A stretch of 64,000 bases of DNA from Sclerurus mexicanus (GCA_013396755.1 VWZF01004013.1:62001-126000); one strand, 5' to 3'; shown: positions 50,026-62,457, numbered from the stretch's first letter. A program made the numbers and translations. The notes: generated by a model not told the origin, from the letters alone.

Positions 50026-51010
50026 CCTCTTTTGAGCAGCCTAGGATATGATTGACTTTCTGGGCTGCAAGAGCACATTTCCAAGTCATATTGAATTTTT
50101 ATCCACAAAGTCTCTCTCCTCAAGGCTGCTTTCAATCCATTCTGTACTCAGACTGTACTCGTGCTTGAGATTGCCCCATCCGAAGTTCAGGCCCTTGTAC
50201 TTGGCCTTCTTGAACTTCATGAGGCTTGCACAGGCCCACCTACCAAGCCTGACAAGGTCCCTGTGAAGGTTTAGTTTTCTTGGTCTTGGTCTGGGCCTTC
50301 CCTAGTAACCAGGTTATAACTAAGGAAGTATTCTACACCATTCCTCCATGTAATCAGGGGTATATAAGACTGGGGAGTTGCCTCCCTCTGGCTCTCTCTT
50401 CCTTTCGTGTGCTGGGGAGGACATCTCTGTGAGCCAAGGCCTATCGGAGAAACTGGTGCCTCACTCGTCTGGAGGTGGAGATCTCTACTACTTCTCTTAA
50501 GGGAAGTTACTTTTGATGAGAATTTATTGTATTAGTTACTTATTGAGCTTTTCCCTGAGTTTACGAGTGTGTGTATATCTGTTTTTATTTTGTTCTTACC
50601 CATTTTTGTCCCATTTCCCTTTCCCTTCCCCCTTTTCCCTTTTGGAGTTGTTTGGGGTTCTTATTCTGTAGATTCATAGTGTTTTATTGTATATATTTGT
50701 GATATATATGAATATATATATACTTTTACTACAATTCTCTTTTGGTTTTTATTTCCTTTCCCCTTTTCTCTTGGGGGGGAATCTGTGTGGCTGACATTGG
50801 GTTTTGGCAGGGAGCCAACCCAAACCTCCACAGTCTCTCTGGATGGTACCCTATCTCTACAGTGTGCCAACCACATAATACAACTTGGTGTTAAAAAACT
50901 TGCTGAAAGTGCACTGAATATGACTGCTCACAACACCAACAAAGTTGATAAAAGGTGCCAGTCCCTCAGGAGCACCATTTGTCTTGACTTGGACATTGAA
51001 CCATTGACCA
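50026..51010. repeat. Tandem 985-bp block, copy 2
   Basis: The second copy of 49040-50024. It runs at 51010 into CAACTCTTTGAGTG, the expected continuation of CR1. The right border therefore belongs to the true locus, and the left border of copy 1 joins normal CR1 as well. Confidence 0.95.
50262..50832 (+). mobile_element. Solo LTR (571 bp), copy 2 in the duplicated block
   Basis: Same ends, TATA box (50361-50368) and 5-bp flanks (50257-50261 GTCCC, 50833-50837 GTCTC) as the copy at 49276-49846. The only difference seen is T at 50767 for C at 49781. The identical target duplication and shared CR1 flanks rule out an independent insertion. Confidence 0.88.
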
Positions 51011-51011
51011 C
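50838..51011 (-). pseudogene. CR1 reverse transcriptase remnant around the catalytic box, copy 2
   Basis: Repeat of 49852-50024, continuous on its right with the rest of the reverse transcriptase. Carries the same loss of the FADD catalytic box. Confidence 0.75.
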
Positions 51012-51035
51012 AACTCTTTGAGTGTGACCATCCAG

Positions 51036-51483
51036 TCAGGTTTTTACCCATTGAGTGGTACACCGAACAAATCCATGTGTAGCTGGTTTAGAGACAAGGA
51101 TGCCATGACAGACAGTCTCAAATGCTTTGCACAAATCCAGGTAGATAATGCCTGCTACCCTCCCCTTGAACACCACTGCTATAACCCCATCATAAAAGGC
51201 CACCAAATTTGTCTCACATGATTTGCCTTTAGTGAAGCCATGGTTGGTTGACACCAATTACTAACTTATTTTCCATGTACCTTAGGATAGATTCCTTAAG
51301 GATCTCCTCCATGATCTTGCCAGACATTTGAGGGGAAACAGACCAGTCTGTAGTTGCTGGGGTCTTCCTGATTTCCCTTTTTGAAAATGGAGGTTGTATT
51401 TCCCCTCTTCTAGTCAGTGGAAACTTCAGCAGATTGCCATGACTTCTCAAATATGCTGGATAGTGTCTTAGCCACTTCCTCAC
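51036..51483 (-). pseudogene. CR1 reverse transcriptase remnant (fingers and palm)
   Basis: Two overlapping minus-strand frames together cover the start of the reverse transcriptase. The upstream one (51483-51229) contains SGKIMEEILKE and RYMENKLVIG, and the downstream one (51257-51036) contains HGFTKGKSCETNLVAFYD and IIYLDLCKAFETV. These align with CR1 ORF2 motifs around PGKIMEQIL, GFTKGKSC and YLDFCKAFDTV (motif A). The first aspartate of motif A is kept, but the AFD aspartate is glutamate. The frame changes near 51245, so at least one frameshift separates the halves. It would have copied CR1 RNA at the chromosomal target. It is inactive now. Confidence 0.85.
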
Positions 51484-52149
51484 CCAGTTCCCTCAGTACG
51501 CATGGATGTACCTTGTCAGGTACACGGACTTGTGCACAGGACTTGTGCATAGGACTCAGGTTCCTTAGATCTTCTTGAACCCAATCTTCTGCTACAGTGG
51601 GTAGTTTTTCATTCTCCCAACCCCTACTTTCACCTTCTGCAATTTGAGCAGTGTGGCTAGAACACTTGCTGGTGAAAACTGAGGTAAAAAAGTTAGTGAG
51701 TACCTCAGCCTTCTCCCAGTTTTGGGTGAGCAGGTCTCCCTGAGACGACCCACATTTTTGCTAGTCTTTCTCTTATCACTGGTGTACTTAAAGAATCTTT
51801 TCTATATTATCCTTTCTGTCCTTTTCTAGATTTACTTCTGCCAGTGCTTTAGCTTTCCTAAGCTGCTCTCTGAGTGTTAAGACAATTTCTGTGTATTCCT
51901 CCTAGGCTACCTTTCACTTCCTCCACCCTCTGTAAGCTACCTGTTGTGCTTAAGTTTGTTCAAGATCTCTTGGTGTTCTTCCCCAATTTTCTCTTTGTAG
52001 GAATGAATTGCTATTGAGTCTGGAGGAGAGAATACTTGATAACATCTTGAGCCCCTCTTTGCTCCAAGGCTCACCCTATTGAGGAGATTCTTGAAGAGAC
52101 CAAAGTCTCCTGAAGTCTAGAATAGTGAGCTTGTTTCTCACCCTCTTTG

Positions 52150-52520
52150 TTGTCCCGCAGATCTTGAACTGCACTGTTTAACGGTCACTAGAGCCCAGGC
52201 TATCTTTGAGCTTCATGTTCCCCCCCAACCTCTCCTTGTTGGTAAGAACAAGGCCCAGCACAGCACCTCTCCTCATCTCTATCACTTGAAGAAGGAAGTT
52301 GTCATCAATGCATTCCAGGAACCCCCTGGATTGCCTGTGCCCTGCTGTGGTCCCTCCAAGAAGATGTCTGTGTGTAGTTGAAATCCCTGATGAAGACCAG
52401 TGCTGGAAAATGTAAGACTGTGCTTATCTGTCTCTAGAGGGCTTCATCAGCTTGGTGTTCCTGGTCAGACAGCCTGTAGCAGACCCCGTGCTATAATATC
52501 ACCTGCCCCTGCCCTCCCAT
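52150..52520 (-). pseudogene. CR1 endonuclease C-terminal remnant
   Basis: Minus-strand pieces in shifting frames match the end of the CR1 apurinic-type endonuclease. They are GVYYRLSDQEHQADEA, then RDFN at 52388-52377 (usual GDFN), then FLECIDDNF, LGLVLTNKERLGG and SSDR at 52192-52181 (usual CSDH). The catalytic histidine position therefore reads arginine and a stop follows. The N-terminal half is missing because the element is 5'-truncated here. This domain nicks the target DNA in intact CR1. Confidence 0.8.
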
Positions 52521-52537
52521 TAATCCTGACTCAATGT

Positions 52538-53287
52538 GAATACCATTTTTCATAAAACTCAGTATTGGTAGGAAAATAAGTTGGTGCTCAAACATTTTAA
52601 TGAGCAAAGCAAATTTTGTAGAAAACTGATTAACATAGTGAAATGAAACAGCCATTAGCAGTAGGATTTACTGTTTATCAACTCTGGCTCCCACTGAGTA
52701 TATTAAACTATTCTAAATACCTGGGCTTATTGAAAGTCTTTCTTCCCTTCCCTTCCACTCTCATCCTGGACCAGTCACTTGAACACACACATGCAGTACA
52801 CACATTTCTCAAACAATAATTTAAGATTTTATCATTTTGCAGTTTGGATAAGAATTTTTATTAGAATACAAGGAGTCTTACACATTCACAGAGGCCTTCG
52901 AAACGTCTCCTCCCATTTGTTGAAATACACAGTTACAACAACATTAAAGCAATACTTCACTTTAATTTCTGTTTTTCTTATCTAATTGCATTTTATTACT
53001 CCAAATAAACATTCAAATATCAAAATTATAGGAGCATTTGCCAAATGACACAATGAAACAAATATAAACAAGGTAAAATAACTGCTTAGCTCTATGTCTA
53101 TCCAGTAGCTATGTCTTATTCACTCTATTTGCTTTTCTCATCGCATTAATAATTGTAGTTCACTTCATATGTGATCTGTCTGAGCCTTTGAACTGCCTGA
53201 CTGAAAGAAGGAAAATAAAATTGTCAGTTTGGTGTGAAAGTATCTTCACTTAAATAGGAAGAAGGAAGTGTGGAAAGAGGTTTGGGG
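52538..53287. other. Gene-free unique sequence
   Basis: AT-rich flank on the truncated 5' side of CR1. No target duplication matching the other CR1 end was found, as expected for CR1, which often leaves none. Confidence 0.6.
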
Positions 53288-53366
53288 TTTTTTTTATTGT
53301 TGAGGCTTGTGTTTTGTTTGTTTTTTTTCCCTCCTATCTTGTTTGTTGGGGTTTTGTTGACAGAAT
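53288..53366. repeat. G/T-rich low-complexity tract
   Basis: GGTTTTTTTTATTG, TTTTGTTTGTTTTTT and TTGTTTGTTGGGGTTTTGTTG. Same type as the tracts at 11.1, 40.5 and 41.5 kb. Confidence 0.8.
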
Positions 53367-56300
53367 GTGTCAGGGAAGGGAACACATAACAGGACTACAG
53401 GCCAGCTTTTCTCATAAAGAAAACATTTCTGGATAGTTTTGAAATATACCAGCAGCATTAATTCAGGATTCTGCATGACATATGATGCAAAGAAGTCTTG
53501 CACTACGTAAATTCTCAAAGTCTTGGCAGAGTTTTCTGATAACTGAATAGATAAAAGTGAAGACTGGATAAACCTGCATAAAAGTAAGCATGAAATATAT
53601 ACACCAGAATGAAACTAATGATAAAATTACCTGGAGGAATTAATTTTTGATCTTTCTTTCTCAAAATTGGCATAGAATGTGGCCTTTATAAACTCTGAGT
53701 TTCCTACAGCATGAAATAGTAGTTCTTCAGTAGGGAAAAGAAATATGCAGATAAAATACAGTGCAGTTCTGGAAAAAAAGGACTGGAGATCAGTGATAAA
53801 CTTACAGCATAACCAGTTGAGGAAATGACAAGTTATGTAAGCAAGAAAGACCACTACATTTTTTTTTCCTTCATTAATACTCCCAAGACCTGTGGTTTAT
53901 GAAGCCCAGTTTTAGACATAAACATGCCCCTTTCCTAATGGAAGGATAATTCTACACCTAGACTAGGATTTTGTTCTACCATTGGCTTGGTTCTCAGTTT
54001 ATGCTTCATTAAGTTTTGTCTGGAGCCAGCAGAAATTGGTGTATTTAGGGTCGCCAGGATTGTTGAGGATAGCTGGTGATTTAATGCTGAAGCAAAGTCC
54101 TGCAAAGCTGTACTGAGGTTTTATATTCACAGGAGCCACTTGGTAAGGTACAAATTTAGGACAGGAAGGAAACATTATGCAAGAGGAAATGTGAAGCTGG
54201 AATGGAAATATGATTCAGATTGGACTCAGGAAAGAACAGTAAAAAATGATTGAGCTATAGATAATGATTCTGCTCTAAAGATTTTCCTTGTCTGGAAGAC
54301 AACATTGGAATAATTTCAGTGACATAACCAGGACTTTGGCATCATCAGGATTCTTTTCAGAATAAGTTGTGAGAGAGCTGTATGGGGCTCTGAGGACTGG
54401 ACCTGGCTAAGCTAGTTACAGAACATGATTTTACATTCTCATTGAGAGATGCCTTTGGGTTAAGGCTGTCAACAAAACTCGTAGTGAGATCTGACAGTCT
54501 TGGCTAAGGTCCAGATAGAACCACTGGGCTGGCATACCTAGACTAGCTCTGGGTTTTGCAGATGCTATCTAATGAGTCATCATCTGATTCAGTAGGGGTT
54601 GTTTGGCTTATCAAGAACTATCAAATTATGTTCAGGGAAGATTTAAAATAAAACTCTTAATTTGGCATAATAATTGAGTGCGTTTCACAACATTGATTTA
54701 CACTACATTTTATTAATATTTTTTTGGAAAGTGTATATGATAATCACATACTTCCTGGTTTCCATAAATTACATAGTCTTCTTAGTGCAGTTCTAACTTC
54801 TTTTCAGATAATATTATTTTTAAATTGACTTTTTGTTACCTGTCATGATTTACTGATAAGATACTTTTACAGTAAAATTATTTTTTCAGTTTACCACTCT
54901 AAATATTTAAGTAACAAGCAGAGGCAAAAAGAAAGTTCCAGAACACTGAACCATAATTCAGCATTAAAGTTACAGCTACTGCCTTTACTTCATAATTGTT
55001 TTCTGAGTACTGACAGAAGAGGTCTGATGCCACGGTTGTCTTACCCTCTCGGCTGAGTTCAGTCCCCACCAGTGTAAACAAAGTAACATAAATTATTATT
55101 TTTTTCATTCTTACACAATAACAGAGCAGTATCTTACTTCCACTCACATGAATGAAACGTGTTTTATCCAGCATTAAACACTTGTCAAAGCCATCTTCCT
55201 TGAACTTCCCTGAACGCATATGATGCAATCATTCTGGATACACTTGAGAAGCCCTTACTTGTTTTCAACAACACTTACTCACGCCTCTAGTGCCAAAGAA
55301 GTAATCTGCCTTGAAAAGATTAGCAGTCACATGTGTGCATGTACATTGCATCTTGCTGATATAATAGACTGAGGAATGTTTCCTAATATGTTTTCAGATT
55401 TTTACAGCTTTTCAGGCAGGATTGTATATATTATACATAAATATTGGGAAAGAAAGTAATGGCCTTAATGTTTGAAAGAAGCAGTAAATTAAGCAATGAA
55501 CAGATGAAAAACTTTTTTTTGTTCTTCAACAGATATAGGTAACATTTAAAATATTCTTGACACTGAATCTAATCCCTTTCTCTGATAACTGGCACTACTC
55601 TTAGCCTTTCATTTTGCTCCTTTTATAAAAATATCATTATTCTGGGAATGTTTTAATGAGTTTATGCACGTAAATTCCTGAGTGAAAAACTCTGTTTACC
55701 TGTGTCTCCCACACATTCACACTCTCTCCTTTCACTCCTTTTCAAAGTTTGATTTTTCTTCTATTGAAATCAAGGCTGTTATATTCATAATTGTTCATCA
55801 AACTGTATCTTAACTGTAGTGAACCATCCCATCTGAAGAGGTTGCTTTCGCTCTGCTGACTATTAAGTTACTAGCCACAACATCATTAAAAAAAAAAAAA
55901 AAGAGTTCTATCTTCAATAATATGGCCTCAATAAAAGAATGACCTATGTATGCCTCCATTCTTTTCCTACATTTTGACCTGAAGAGTCAGCCTTAGGAAC
56001 TATGTGAACAAACTCTCCTAAGAACTCCTTCCATTAACATTCATCTCTTGTAACTGGGAACAACAGAAGGTGAAATTCTTGCACCATATGATCCAGAGAG
56101 AGAGAAGCACATTATTATATGCATCTCTCCCACAGAAACAGTTGTCTATGCCCAGTTCCATAATTAATGTCTTAAACTGCACTGGAGCAAAGCTTCTGTT
56201 GCAAGCATGTATAAACAGCTGCACTTTTTTTATTTCTGTGTGACCCTCTGTGACTTAAATTTTAACTATATGTATATTCCTTTAATGTTTATACTATTTG

Positions 56301-57779
56301 TCTGGCTTGAGAGAAAAAGAAAGAGCCTCAGGCTAAAAGATGTACCACAATAACAAGTTAATTTAATTCACTAGAAATAATAAATAAGAGGAAAATTTTC
56401 TACCTCTTATTTCTCAAACTACCCAACTTGGATACATAGTCTAAAATCTGTTATTTCAAAAAGGTGTGGTTTAGTTTTGTGAGGTTTTTAAAGAAAAGAG
56501 CTATATTATATAAATATAAAGGCAGATATTTATAGAAGTAAGTAGATATCCACATTACATAAGTACAGTAAACTCCCTTGCCTTCAGTGGATCTCTGTTA
56601 ACCACATAATGGGATATAGTTAAAATCTGATGTATAAAAAATACTAATACAGCTATAAATTGCAGTATATTTTAGTAAGTTCTACACTAGTTATTCTTAC
56701 TGATAAATTTAATTTGTATACCTGGACTCCCTTACAGTGCCATTTCTGTATATTATGAACTAGACCCAAATAAGTGTTTTAAAACTAGTACTGTTCCTAA
56801 GAAAAGTGTTCTTTAAGAATTAAAGCAAGAACTGCATTGAGAACACCACTTTAAAGTGATACAAATATAATAAAGTTTATAAATGTGAAATTTTCGGAAT
56901 AGTTATATAATGACCTCTCTGTTTCACATAAGAAAGGAAAGCTTCCCCTCCTTGAACAGTAGCAAAATTCCCCTTAACCTCAGTAGCACAGTATCAGATC
57001 CATCAAAACCCACAGTTGTCTTGCATTATATGACTGTTCAGAGTATATTTCATGGTCCGTAAATCATCCTCCGCATTTCTCTCAGAAACAGCTATGTTAA
57101 CAAGTCTCTTCCATTATCTAAACAGCAGGAAGCTCCTGAAAATTCTCTCATCAAAAGACCAGGAGTGGACCCACATTGTGGAAGCCAAAAGAGCATCTGA
57201 AAGAGAAGCTGAGGCATGGCGCCTTTGGCACAACAGGCAAGGAGAAAACAAAAATAGTAAGAGTGAATGAATTAAATAAATAAATAAAAATTAAGTACTT
57301 CTATAGGACTAAAATACCTTTGTCATTATTTCATAGTCTCACTGACACACCAGAACTGTGAACAGGCATAATATCTATAGAAAAGAAAAAAAGTGCTATA
57401 CACAAATTGTGACTTTTCCTCCCAGAGGCCTTTACTGACTGAGATAGGAAAAGAAAGAGTGTACTGCAGTTTAAATATATTTCAACCTTCATAAATATGC
57501 GGCCAGCTGCAGAACTTCACTTCAGAACTTACTCCACATTGATGTGAGAATGAACAGTCATTCAGGCTGGAAAAACAGCTTCCAGTAAGAAAACTGAAGT
57601 GCACCAAGCAAAATACGGCACAACATTGTACCTTACATGGAAGTGAAAAAACCTGGCCCTTGTATTTGTCACCATATTACATGCAGAAGTTACTGCCAGT
57701 GCCTGTATCAGTAAGCAGTAGAGGTGAATATTAAACGTACAAACAAGATTTATAAATACAGTATGAAAATCGTCAAGAG
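53367..57779. other. Gene-free unique sequence
   Basis: No gene recognised. A 15-base A run lies near 55888. The 109-codon minus frame at 54899-55228 and the 72-codon plus frame at 57052-57270 carry no recognisable domain. Confidence 0.6.
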
Positions 57780-58090
57780 CTGCCATGGTTTCCTTTGCTC
57801 TGGAGGCTCCTGGGATGCTGATGATCCTCTCCACCTGTAACCAGGCCACCAGTGTTGAGCAGCCAGGTCCAGCCCCACAGAGAAGGGGACACCATCCCAC
57901 CTGCCCAGTGCTCCCCATTATCTGGGACACTTAACCACTCTCCACGAGGCACACACCTCTCACCCTTCCCGCAGCCAAACATGGGTACATGCTCCTAAAT
58001 TTCCTCACACAGTGGGGGGTACCTGCAGTGCCAGGCCCTTAATGGTCTACCCTTCCACTGCAAGGTGCCCCTTTTACACCAATCACAGTG
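57780..58090. other. GC-richer patch of unknown origin
   Basis: About 300 bp clearly richer in G and C than everything within several kilobases (for example CCAGGTCCAGCCCCACAG and CCACCTGCCCAGTGCTCC). Minus-strand frames of 122 and 69 codons cross its left part, but neither shows a known motif. It has few CpG pairs, so it is not a CpG island. It may be a piece of an LTR, a LINE or an old retrocopy. I cannot place it. Confidence 0.6.
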
Positions 58091-60784
58091 GTCTGGTGTA
58101 AAGAATTAACCCATTAAAAACTGAAGGAGTTCTCAAAAGGGGATTTATAGGGAGTAATAATTACTGTGGCAAACTTCAGGATGAATGATTATTTGCTTAA
58201 GTAATGATAACCTAAAACATGAATAATCTCTTCCATCTGCAGTCATGTGGGACCCTGGATACTGAAGCCATCATGGTTTTTTTATAAAACATGAGGAAAT
58301 AAAGAAGGAAAAAAACCCAAGAGATTGCTTTTCATCGGGGAAAAAAGTCCCTGAGGAAAATCTTAGGGGAAAAAAATAAATTAAAAACCTTTATTAGACA
58401 AATCACTTCAAGTAGATATATTTCTGTAGACAGTCAAACTGAATAAAGAGCTTCTCCTTTCTTTTTCTGCTGATCAAGATAATAGATTCTGAATGATTAT
58501 TATTCTTGTTGTTCTTGAAAATAGTGGGTTAAAGTGAAAATTATGTGTCTTCAAAAAGTGGATAAGCATCTATGTTTAAAATATTTTCTGGTTTGAAAGG
58601 GAAAATAAGGGAAAATAAGGAAAGGAAATTTTATTATGCTCATTTGCAGAGAAAGAAGTGATGCACAAAGAAGCTCCCTAAAGCTACAAAGTAAGTTTGT
58701 AGTAGAGAAAAAAATATATAGAAATCATCTGAGTCACAAGGAAAGCTCTATTTTCTCTTTACAATAAATATGTTCAGGAAAAATAGTAAAGTAGTTCTCT
58801 ACAAAATTCATCCATTCAAAATTCATGGCCAATATAGTTTTCCCTAATTGCATGAACAAGACTAAATTTTCAGAATATTAATATTTCAAGCTTTCTAATC
58901 TTTTTTTACTTGTATTTATTTTATTTAGCTAAATTGTAACTAAAAAAGTCCAGTTTCCAGAGAACATGCACTATTCAAAAAATAAATGCATGATTAGCTA
59001 GCTTCTGGGTTTGCCCCCAAAGAGAAGAAAAATTTTCCTTTCCATTTTTCAGTACTTTTAAGGGTTTTGCTTCAAAAAGATTCAGCAAAGATTTCCAGGA
59101 ACAGCTCAAACTGCAGACAGTTGCATTTCAGAGTCTTGTGAGCTTATCAGAAGACCTTGAAAGGCCAATTAGGAGATTAGTAGTGTCCATTTTGGCTATT
59201 TGAACAAGCAAATTTACAGTGTTGTGTTCTCCAGCTCACTGAGTTTCATAGTTAGAGGTGTATGATGGATGTGCTCCCGTTAGCAGAAGCTATATATAGA
59301 TAAACACCTAAGGTGCCTGGACCTTCAAATTAAAGAATGTTTTCTAACATCTCTCAGTTTTTATTAGTGAGAAATGCCGTGAGAGATTTTGTTCTACTTT
59401 TGTTAATTTTGATTACTGTTCCTGACAAAGACACATGCAAAGAAAAGTGAAAACTTAAAAATAAAATAAAATTCAAAAAGTGTATTGAAGACTTTGTGAA
59501 TAGTAAAAGAATCATCCTCACTTTCAGTAATTTTGAAAGATTCAGTTTATCTTTATCTTAATTGCATATTATTAAAGCATCTTTTTTTTTAATTTTATGT
59601 TGTACAATACAATACAAGACACTATTTGTACTGCAACAGAAAATACTTTCCATAAGTGACTCCAATGGACATTACTAGTAGTAGTAGTCCTTTGGTTTTG
59701 TACGAGTTTATTCATCGGTTTGTTTTTTTGTCACTGTTACATGTTTATGACTTTAAATCTTTACATTAGCTGCTGGTGAAAAATGAAACAAAACCAAACA
59801 ATACTGTTCACTTTTTCTGTAATATTCAAGTGGCATGGACTAAACAAAGATATCAAATTAAGATGATTTGATGCCATCAACACCAGAAAATTTAAGCTGT
59901 TGAGCATGAGTATAAGCCAACACTTAAGGAAATTCTTTCTTGGACTGACCATGTTGGCCTACAGGATAAAGATGAGGATTACAGATAATCAGGACAGAGA
60001 GAGATGGCTCATAAATCAGGATGAGTCAGATTTTTTAGAATCATTCATTTTGCCTTTGATTAACAGGATATAACTACTATATTTACTCATCTATCTGTCT
60101 GTGATATAATCAAGCAATCAACAATTAAAATCACAGGTAATGGAATATTGTTTCTATTTTCCTGAATAGTCATCCTTTTAAAGCAGAAGAATAAAATTTA
60201 ATAGCAAGGGTTTCCTGTCCTCTCCTCTATATATTTAAGTTTTAGGGCGTCAAAGCTATTTGACAACAAAACATTTGGACAATGTATATTTAACTACGCA
60301 TATATTTGACTGAAAACAGGTATAATGTATGTATGGAATTACAGAGTTCTAAAAATACTGAAAGTAACAATCTGGTAAGAGAAAATGTACTTTTCCTAAA
60401 CCAATATCATTGAACTGTGACAAAATATGGACGTAGACAAGTCCTAACACTGCAAGTCTGATTCAGAGTTCTGCTATACTGAGCTGCTGGTGTGAAGGAA
60501 ATAGGATAGATGGAATAAGGCAGCTTCCATCTTTGCATAGGCTTTCTTTCTTCTTGGGAATATAAGCAATCCTAAAGGACTGAAGCAAACTCACTGTGAG
60601 GAAGCAGATAACTCAGATGAATTTAATAAATTGGTTTATAGAAGGATAATAGAACTTTTCTAGAGGGTCTTTCCATGGACAAACAAAGCAATTCACATTT
60701 AGTTCAATAACATTCGCTTACATAGCAGGAAAGAATAATTACCCAATTGCAGGAATGAAAGGTGAAATTTAATAGCTTAAGTTT
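58091..60784. other. Gene-free unique sequence
   Basis: Nothing recognised apart from a small GGGAAAATAA duplication near 58600-58620 and short A or T runs. Confidence 0.6.
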
Positions 60785-60852
60785 TTTGTGGGTCAGATAA
60801 CATGATCATGGTAGCTCTTTTTGACCTTTAAATCTATGGATCTATTCTTTAA
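60785..60852 (+). mobile_element. Old CR1 fragment, 3' end
   Basis: TCAGATAACATGATCATGG, then CTCTTTTTGACC and TTTAAATCTATGGATCTATTC, resembles the CR1 3' end found across reptiles (AGATGATC, then CTTCTGGCC, then TTAAAATCTATGAATCTATG). The tail octamer is of the ATCTATGA type, unlike the ATTCTATG of the other copies, so this is an older, diverged subfamily. Plus orientation. Confidence 0.65.
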
Positions 60853-62303
60853 GCTGTAGAGGCCTGTCTAGATTTTTATATAATGATTTGAAATTTGGAA
60901 AGATTAGAAACTTTTTTCCTCCCTATTAAAGACATGATAATAGGCAGATGCTGATTTTACCCATTCTTTTTCAAATCTACAATTTCATTTCAGACACAGT
61001 GTCAACCATTCTTTTTATCCCCTCAGACTAATAATGATTTTAAAAAGCTTTTGCCATCTCTGACTGAATTGTTTTTCAGTGGATTTAAAAGTCACATCTA
61101 ATGAATAAGAGTACGTATCATTCACTGATCTTTGGCACATACTGTGTGGCAAAAAATAATGAATACAAGGCACTATTTCATCGGTTCACATCGTATGATA
61201 ACAAAGAAAAGCTGAAATATGCAGTTTGGTTGCTTCAAAATTGGGTGAAAGGAATGATTTTGATTTTTGTGACAATACTTTAAAAGCTAATCAGAAGTGG
61301 TGAAGAACTGGCTGCTATATTCTTCAACTTCTCTGAATATACTTAAACACATCCCAGTTTCTGTGAATAGCAAAGGAAAAAGCAGAGACAATGGCCAGAT
61401 TGTGTTTATTTTCATGGGTTAGTTTTTCAACTCAAACTGTCTGTTGTCATCCAAACGAGTGTACTATGCTAGAAATATTTCCATAAAATAAAAGTATCAA
61501 ATGCAAAAATAGTGGCACCCAGTGGTCATGACATACTTTGGTTTTTCACTCAAAACAGCAAATTATTTTTTCTGAGAAATGCCGTACTTCTTTCAGATGG
61601 AGTATAGTATGCCCTGTTTCAATGAAAGGACTAATTGTTAGTTTACTATCATTCCTTGCCATAGCCTTTGTTTCCTCATGCTCACTAAGCTTGACATTGA
61701 TGTTGGGATATTTTGTTTCTGTGAGTAATGTGGTTTTGAGCAATCAAGACAAGTTGTTGATTGTCTGCAAGGTAATTAATTCCTTAGAGGACACATATGA
61801 AGAAAAGGTTGTTAAATCCAAATTTTCTTCTATTCAAATTTCACATTTTCTTTTCCCTAGCTAAAATGTGATTTTTGAAAATTGAGAAAGAGAAGCCAAA
61901 TGACTCAGTGATTTACAATGTTGATGTCATTTCAATTCAACTTAGCTCAGTTTCCTACGTAGCTGTTGTACCATACTTCTACCTTACCAATATTAGTCTA
62001 CACATGTGAAAGCCTCACCAAAATCTTGTGATTCTTTTAGTCAGAATTGCTAATACACCTTAAGATTCTTACCATTTCTCAGTGAAGATAAACTGCCAGT
62101 TCTTCAGTGTCTTTCAAATCAACTTTTTTATAACAAAATATATGATTTCACCATTCACTGTAAAAGAATTATGGAGCAACTGAATGTAGAGACCTTAAAA
62201 CCATCCTCCAACAACAGTTCATGAAACATAACTTGCCTCTAGGTGAAATACAAGAGTCAAACCTGATGAATTTACCAAAAGAACAGGATCAAATAATAAT
62301 TAA

Positions 62304-62344
62304 ACAAAACCAAACCAAAACAAAACAAAAAAAAACCACAAGAA
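62304..62344. repeat. A/C-rich low-complexity tract
   Basis: AAACAAAACCAAACCAAAAC-type units. It is a minus-orientation counterpart of the G/T-rich tracts. Confidence 0.8.
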
Positions 62345-62457
62345 AAGCACCAAACCATTTTTTTTTCCTTTTCAAAAAAAATAATTTATTTGCCATAAAT
62401 ATGGTAACAGCTACTACCTCCAATATTACAGTAACGGCTATTATCTCACAACATTAT

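Larger units (their letters stand above)
48461..52537 (-). mobile_element. 5'-truncated CR1 LINE, interrupted by an LTR and a false duplication
   Basis: This is a minus-strand CR1 non-LTR retrotransposon. Its 3' end is at 48461, where the plus strand reads CATAGAATCATGGAATGG, then TTTGGGTTGGAAGGGACTTT, the reverse complement of the CR1 terminus. Moving right, the 3' untranslated region (to about 49.0 kb), reverse-transcriptase remnants (49.85-51.5 kb) and the C-terminal part of the endonuclease (52.15-52.52 kb) follow in the order expected for ORF2 read leftward. Similarity ends near 52537, so the 5' part (ORF1 and the N-terminal endonuclease) is missing. Removing the 571-bp LTR, its 5-bp target duplication and the 986-bp duplicated block leaves about 2.5 kb of CR1. 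The coding frame is broken by stops and frameshifts, so it is dead. Confidence 0.93.

Noticed and set aside
49276..50832. Two LTRs about 1 kb apart as a provirus (LTR, internal region, LTR)
   Set aside because: The sequence between them is CR1 reverse-transcriptase remnant, an N and CR1 again, not retroviral internal sequence. Both LTRs have the same target duplication. The duplicated block explains the pair.
57562..57930. 122-codon minus-strand frame in the GC-rich patch
   Set aside because: GC-rich DNA has fewer stop codons, so a frame this long is not surprising. No recognisable protein family. Kept only as part of the composition finding.
61538..61864. 108-codon plus-strand frame with a hydrophobic segment
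   Set aside because: T-rich DNA encodes hydrophobic residues by default. No homologue or motif recognised.
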